From positions 11,904,001-11,968,000 of the forward strand of contig CM033752.1 of assembly GCA_019671005.1 (NCBI GenBank): DNA of 64,000 nt. The letters are read 5' to 3'. Shown in pieces: positions 60,797-64,000 of this stretch. The translations under genes were made by a program, and so were the position numbers. The notes beneath the pieces were generated by a model, which made no database searches, was not told where the DNA came from, and saw only the letters and a list, made by a program, of their open reading frames with translations. Each line of letters opens with the position of its first letter. The first letter of the stretch is position 1. Source of the DNA: Hibiscus mutabilis. Its lineage: Eukaryota > Streptophyta > Magnoliopsida > Malvales > Malvaceae.

Positions 60797-62085
60797 CTAT
60801 ACCCTTTTTACCGAGTTGACCTCTAAAGTATTTTTCGGGGCATTTTGCCCCCCTTAACTAAAAGTCGTGACCCCAAATGGCCCCTCCGTTAGATGCCGCT
60901 AAAAAATTTCACACGGGCCAATCAAAACGCGTCATGTGTCATTTTATTAACACAAAAATAAGCTAACTTAAATAAAAGGGTGAATTGCATGTTAGGTATG
61001 CTAGATTTTATTTTTTGTTCATTTTAGTCCCTAAAAATTTTTATTTTCCCTGAAAATGACCTTTATTTCTTTATTTAGTTCGATATTTTTAATATGATGA
61101 TATTTTTGTTAATTTTAGTCCCTAAAAATTTATTTAACCCAAAATTCACCCTATTGTGTTCTTATTTTTACAATTTAGTCCAAAATTTTAAACATGATGA
61201 TATTTTTGTTAATTAAAAAAATCTTTTTGACCAATTAAAATGTGCCACGTCAACACCCATTAAATAACCTTTCTTCTCGTAGCGTTTACAAATTTTCTTC
61301 AACAATTTTCTACTTCATTTGATCATTCTGACAACTATATTGTTGAAAATTTTGGATTTATTTATTTTTTGTTCTTCTATAGCTTGTTGCAGTTAGGTTT
61401 GAAATCTAATTCTCTTCCCCAATCCGATTTCTATTTTGACATGGAGCAACATTCCGCACCTTGCCAACGGGTAAGCTTCTTGTTGTGCTAGTAATGGAGT
61501 TTAACTGCTGTATTACCTCTATATATGTTCCATGCGAGAGGAGAGTGATGGTGATCCTAGAAACATAACCTGACAAGTAAAAGGGGTGATAAATGATCAT
61601 CATAGTGTTAATGGGAGTTGACGTGGCACATTTTAAATGGTCAAAAAGATTTTTTTAATTAACACAAATATCATCATATTTATAATTTTGGACTAAATTG
61701 TAAAAATTAGAATGAAATAGGGGTGAATTTTGGGTTAAATAATTTTTAGGGACTAAAATCAACAAAAATACCATCATATTAAAAATATGGAATTAAATTA
61801 TAAAAATTAGAAAGAAATGTGGGTCAATTTCTAGGCAAATAAAGATTTTTAGGAACTAAAATGAGCAAAAAAATAAAATATGGCATACATAATGTGCAAT
61901 TGACCCCTTTTATTTAAGTCGACTTATTTTTTTGTTAATAAAATGACATATGGTGTGTTCTGATTGACACAAGAGATTATTTTAACAGAGGTTAACAGAA
62001 GGACAAATGAGGTCACGAGTTTTAGTTAAAGGGGAAAACGTCCTGAAAAATACTATAGGGGTCAACTCGATAAAAAGTGTATAGT
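60797..62085. mobile_element. large inverted-repeat (foldback) element
   Basis: The left end 'aaactataccctttttaccg' and the right end (reverse complement) 'aaactatacactttttatcg' begin arms of about 470 bp. The arms pair through 'gagttgacctctaaagtatt', 'cattttattaacacaaaaataag' and 'ttaattaaaaaaatctttttgacc', with moderate divergence. The loop is about 61266-61604 and holds no recognisable gene. It encodes no transposase, so it is a non-autonomous DNA transposon of foldback or long-armed MITE type. I could not fix the exact ends or target duplication. Confidence 0.75.
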
Positions 62086-62282
62086 TTAGGGGGCAATTGG
62101 ACCTCTAAGCCTTATAATTATTATGTTTTACAATAAGCTGTGTGAATTTTAAAAAAAATTCATGACTACAACTCCCTAAATGACCGCGATAGTATCCATT
62201 ATGCTCATAACTACAATAAACGCGACGCGATTGAAATTACGACAGTGAATAATATTTAAATCCCTGAACCCCCGATATCAAC

Positions 62283-62462
62283 CCTTGATATGATGTTCTT
62301 ACGCCTCTACGAACTCTTTTACCCGTTCGATTTTCGAAATGTAACTTCGGGCAGCGCTGGAATGAAAATAACTGTTTCGATCTTCTCTCTTTTCACCACT
62401 TTTCCTCTGATTCTCTCAAACTCATTGTTTTTTGTTGACTACAACTTCTGCCATTTGCAAAT
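62283..62462 (+). repeat. duplicated leader of the RRM gene, upstream copy
   Basis: Matches 63281-63460 ('tcgattttcgaaatgtaacttcgg', 'cttctctcttttcaccacttt', 'cctctgattctctcaaactc'). This copy runs on into the AT-rich repeat instead of into a coding region. It is an orphan copy of the leader or promoter-proximal region. Confidence 0.75.
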
Positions 62463-63280
62463 AAAATTAAAAAATAATTTCGGTCTCAAACCAGTTACAT
62501 GCAAAAAAAGAAGTGAAGAAGAAGAGAGTCTTTTTAATTAAATTTTTAATGCTATTTTATTATTTTTGTTGGGCCCGAATTTTTTTTAATAAGTTAATGG
62601 CTTGATTTACTAAGCCAACTTTTTTTTAAAGTATTTTGTCATCAACTTTTTGTTAAAAAAAGTTTGTAGTTTTTATACTTTATTTTTTTATTAGGATTTT
62701 ATTATTATTATTATAAAAATAATTATATTATTAATTTTGTGACATAAAAATTTAATTTAGAAAAAAAATCAAATTTTAATAATGACTGTGAGGTAAATTA
62801 ATAATAATAATAAAATAAGATTTAATTTTTAATATTTACTAATTTAAATAAAATATTAAAACTACATATTCAATTGATATATATTTATTAATATTTTAAA
62901 ATATTTATTTTTAATATTTATGAAATTTATATATAATTAAAATATTTTTTATTTTAAGTATGTATAATATAAGAAATTTTTTTGATACACATATAATTAA
63001 AAGTTTTAGAGGTTAGGATTTTAGTTTAGGGTTTAAGGTTTAGGGGTTTAGGTTGTAAGGTTTAGAATTCAATGTTAGTCTTTAAAATTTAGTTTATAGG
63101 GTTTAAGGTTTAGGTTTAGTTTTTTAGGGTTAGAGTTAAGAATTTAGGATGTGAGTTTTTATAGTGTAAATACACATTTACACGACCTGTGTATCAAAGT
63201 TTTACCCATAATATAATTATTATGTTTTAAGTATAAAATATGCATTAAGATTTACTCGATTTCAGACCTGATATCAACCC
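62463..63280. repeat. AT-rich duplicated segment, copy 2 (with MITE)
   Basis: Counterpart of 60012-60640, in the same order, interrupted by the MITE at 62973-63207. No gene. Confidence 0.7.
62973..63207. mobile_element. 235-bp MITE with 9-bp target duplication
   Basis: Flanked by ATAATATAA (62964-62972 and 63208-63216); the sister segment near 60560 has a single copy of this site and no insert. The ends contain inverted TTTGATACACA (left) and TGTGTATCAAA (right). Nine bases is the duplication size typical of Mutator-like elements. The interior (about 63000-63150) is made of degenerate TTTAGGG/TTTAAGG repeats. Confidence 0.8.
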
Positions 63281-63600
63281 TTTAAATGACGTTCCTAACG
63301 CCTTTTGGAACTCTTCCACCGTTTGATTTTCGAAACTTAACTTCGGCTGCCGCTGGAATGAAGATAATCGGTTTGATCTTCTCTCTTTTCACCGCTTGTC
63401 CTCTGATTCTCTCAAACTCACTGTTTTTGCTGACTATACCTTCTGCCATTTGCTTGTTTTCCGGATGCTTCTGTCGTTTTTTGTGTCCTTGAAAAGCTGA
63501 AACTCGATTTTCGTAGGAGGAACCGGATGAGTCCTGTGAATATACTCTGGTCACCTCGGAATTCCGTGCATAAATATTCAAAGAACAGAACGAGAACGAC
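63281..63600 (+). promoter_or_regulatory. leader / 5' region of the RRM gene
   Basis: Duplicated in part at 62283-62462. CT-rich stretches ('cttctctcttttcacc') fit a plant 5' untranslated region. Open frames on both strands here are not consistent between the two copies, so I treat it as non-coding. Confidence 0.45.
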
Positions 63601-63927
63601 ATGAGGAGTCAGACGAGAGAGGCTGGAAAGGAGAAATCAACAAAGGATTCGACAATGGCAAGCCAGGTAGTTTCTTTATTCGTTTTGAATATTCCACCAA
63701 GAATGCATTGGAAAGGTCTTTGGGCAACCTTTGCTCACCATGGGGATGTCTTAGATACTTTTAGCTTTATACAAATGAAGAGGAGTAGAAATGGCAGTAG
63801 GTTTGGCTTTGTCAGGTTTTCTAATCTTGCAGATGCTCAAAGAGCGATAACTAGATTGGATGGTTTCTTGCTGATGGGGAGCCGAATATTGGTTTGTTTG
63901 GCAAGGTACAATGCGAGAACAAAGTAG
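63601..63927 (+). CDS. short RNA-recognition-motif (RRM) protein, probably truncated
   Basis: 108 codons with one RRM. RNP2 is LFVLNI (about residues 27-32) and RNP1 is SRFGFVRF (about 66-73), followed by the usual AQRAITRLDGFLL helix-strand and ILVCLARYN. The first ATG (63601) gives an 18-residue basic lead; a second ATG at 63655 starts directly before the RRM (MASQVVSLFV) and may be the true start. RRM proteins bind single-stranded RNA; plant members with 'HWKGLWATFAHHGDVLD' are usually labelled SR-like splicing factors, and some similar RRMs travel with LINE elements. The TAG at 63925-63927 is followed in frame by WKKVFGKNQEEKYVG before TAA. Family members tend to have an aromatic residue then WRKV here, so the stop may be premature. 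Near the window edge. Confidence 0.65.
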   Translation: MRSQTREAGKEKSTKDSTMASQVVSLFVLNIPPRMHWKGLWATFAHHGDVLDTFSFIQMKRSRNGSRFGFVRFSNLADAQRAITRLDGFLLMGSRILVCLARYNARTK

Positions 63928-64000
63928 TGGAAGAAAGTTTTTGGTAAGAATCAAGAAGAAAAGTATGTCGGTTAAATACTAAGGCAGCCCATGATGCACA
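63928..64000 (+). other. in-frame continuation after the RRM stop
   Basis: Reads WKKVFGKNQEEKYVG then TAA at about 63973-63975; probably the former C-terminal extension or the start of an untranslated region. The window ends before this can be judged. Confidence 0.4.

Noticed and set aside
63001..63150. True telomere or chromosome end
   Set aside because: The heptamers are degenerate, the tract is only ~150 bp, it is contained in a MITE with a target duplication, and ordinary sequence continues on both sides.

Overview
This is a plant nuclear DNA window, AT-rich and crowded with retrotransposons. Support comes from GT/AG introns, Ty3/gypsy and Ty1/copia elements, a FAR1/MULE relic, MITE-like elements, and degenerate TTTAGGG-type tracts. 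A eudicot is likely. Malvaceae such as cotton is a guess from the style of the TGTAACACC-ended LTRs and the RRM gene, not a demonstrated assignment. No coding sequence in the window looks like a complete ordinary host gene; the RRM reading frame at the right edge is the best candidate.

Layout. 1-8.49 kb is decayed sequence built from repeated modules, with an F-box/FBA pseudogene (1903-2961) and a catalytically dead E2-type (UBC) pseudogene (5422-5885). 8.49-40.1 kb is a set of nested insertions. An old LTR-like sequence (C) with a 46-bp minisatellite is split by gypsy element B (9978-39875, target-site duplication ATATC). B carries a multi-exon host-gene fragment resembling the nuclear-lamina-associated gene KAKU4. 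The right LTR of B is split by gypsy element A (16810-38325, duplication CGCAT). A has the unusual order LTR-internal-LTR-internal-LTR on the minus strand. The first two LTRs of A each carry a 2.1-kb near-perfect palindrome with TG...CA ends and an AATAT duplication; the third LTR still shows the empty site. 40.1-42.39 kb resumes the flanking block and contains a diverged second copy of 6.84-8.49 kb.

42.397-49.219 kb is a solo LTR (D, duplication TGAAA) that itself contains a 5'-truncated, broken copia element (about 43.86-47.75 kb). 50.9-53.0 kb is a FAR1/FHY3-type transposase-derived pseudogene on the minus strand. 55.2-55.5 kb is a possible MuDR-like N-terminal fragment, followed by a 37-bp minisatellite (55.63-56.5 kb). 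57.4-63.3 kb is AT-rich sequence with direct repeats, a large inverted-repeat element and a 235-bp MITE with a 9-bp duplication. The window ends in a short RRM protein gene whose 5' leader is duplicated 1 kb upstream.

Most interesting: (1) the palindromic LTR-like element, with a tRNA-like sequence near both ends and the same reading frame mirrored in both arms; (2) the partially tandem retrotransposon with a mosaic middle LTR; (3) the intron-retaining host-gene fragment inside B, whose splice phases all agree; and (4) reciprocal small differences between the two copies of A, many at CTG/CAG sites, which could be an assembly or basecalling artefact.
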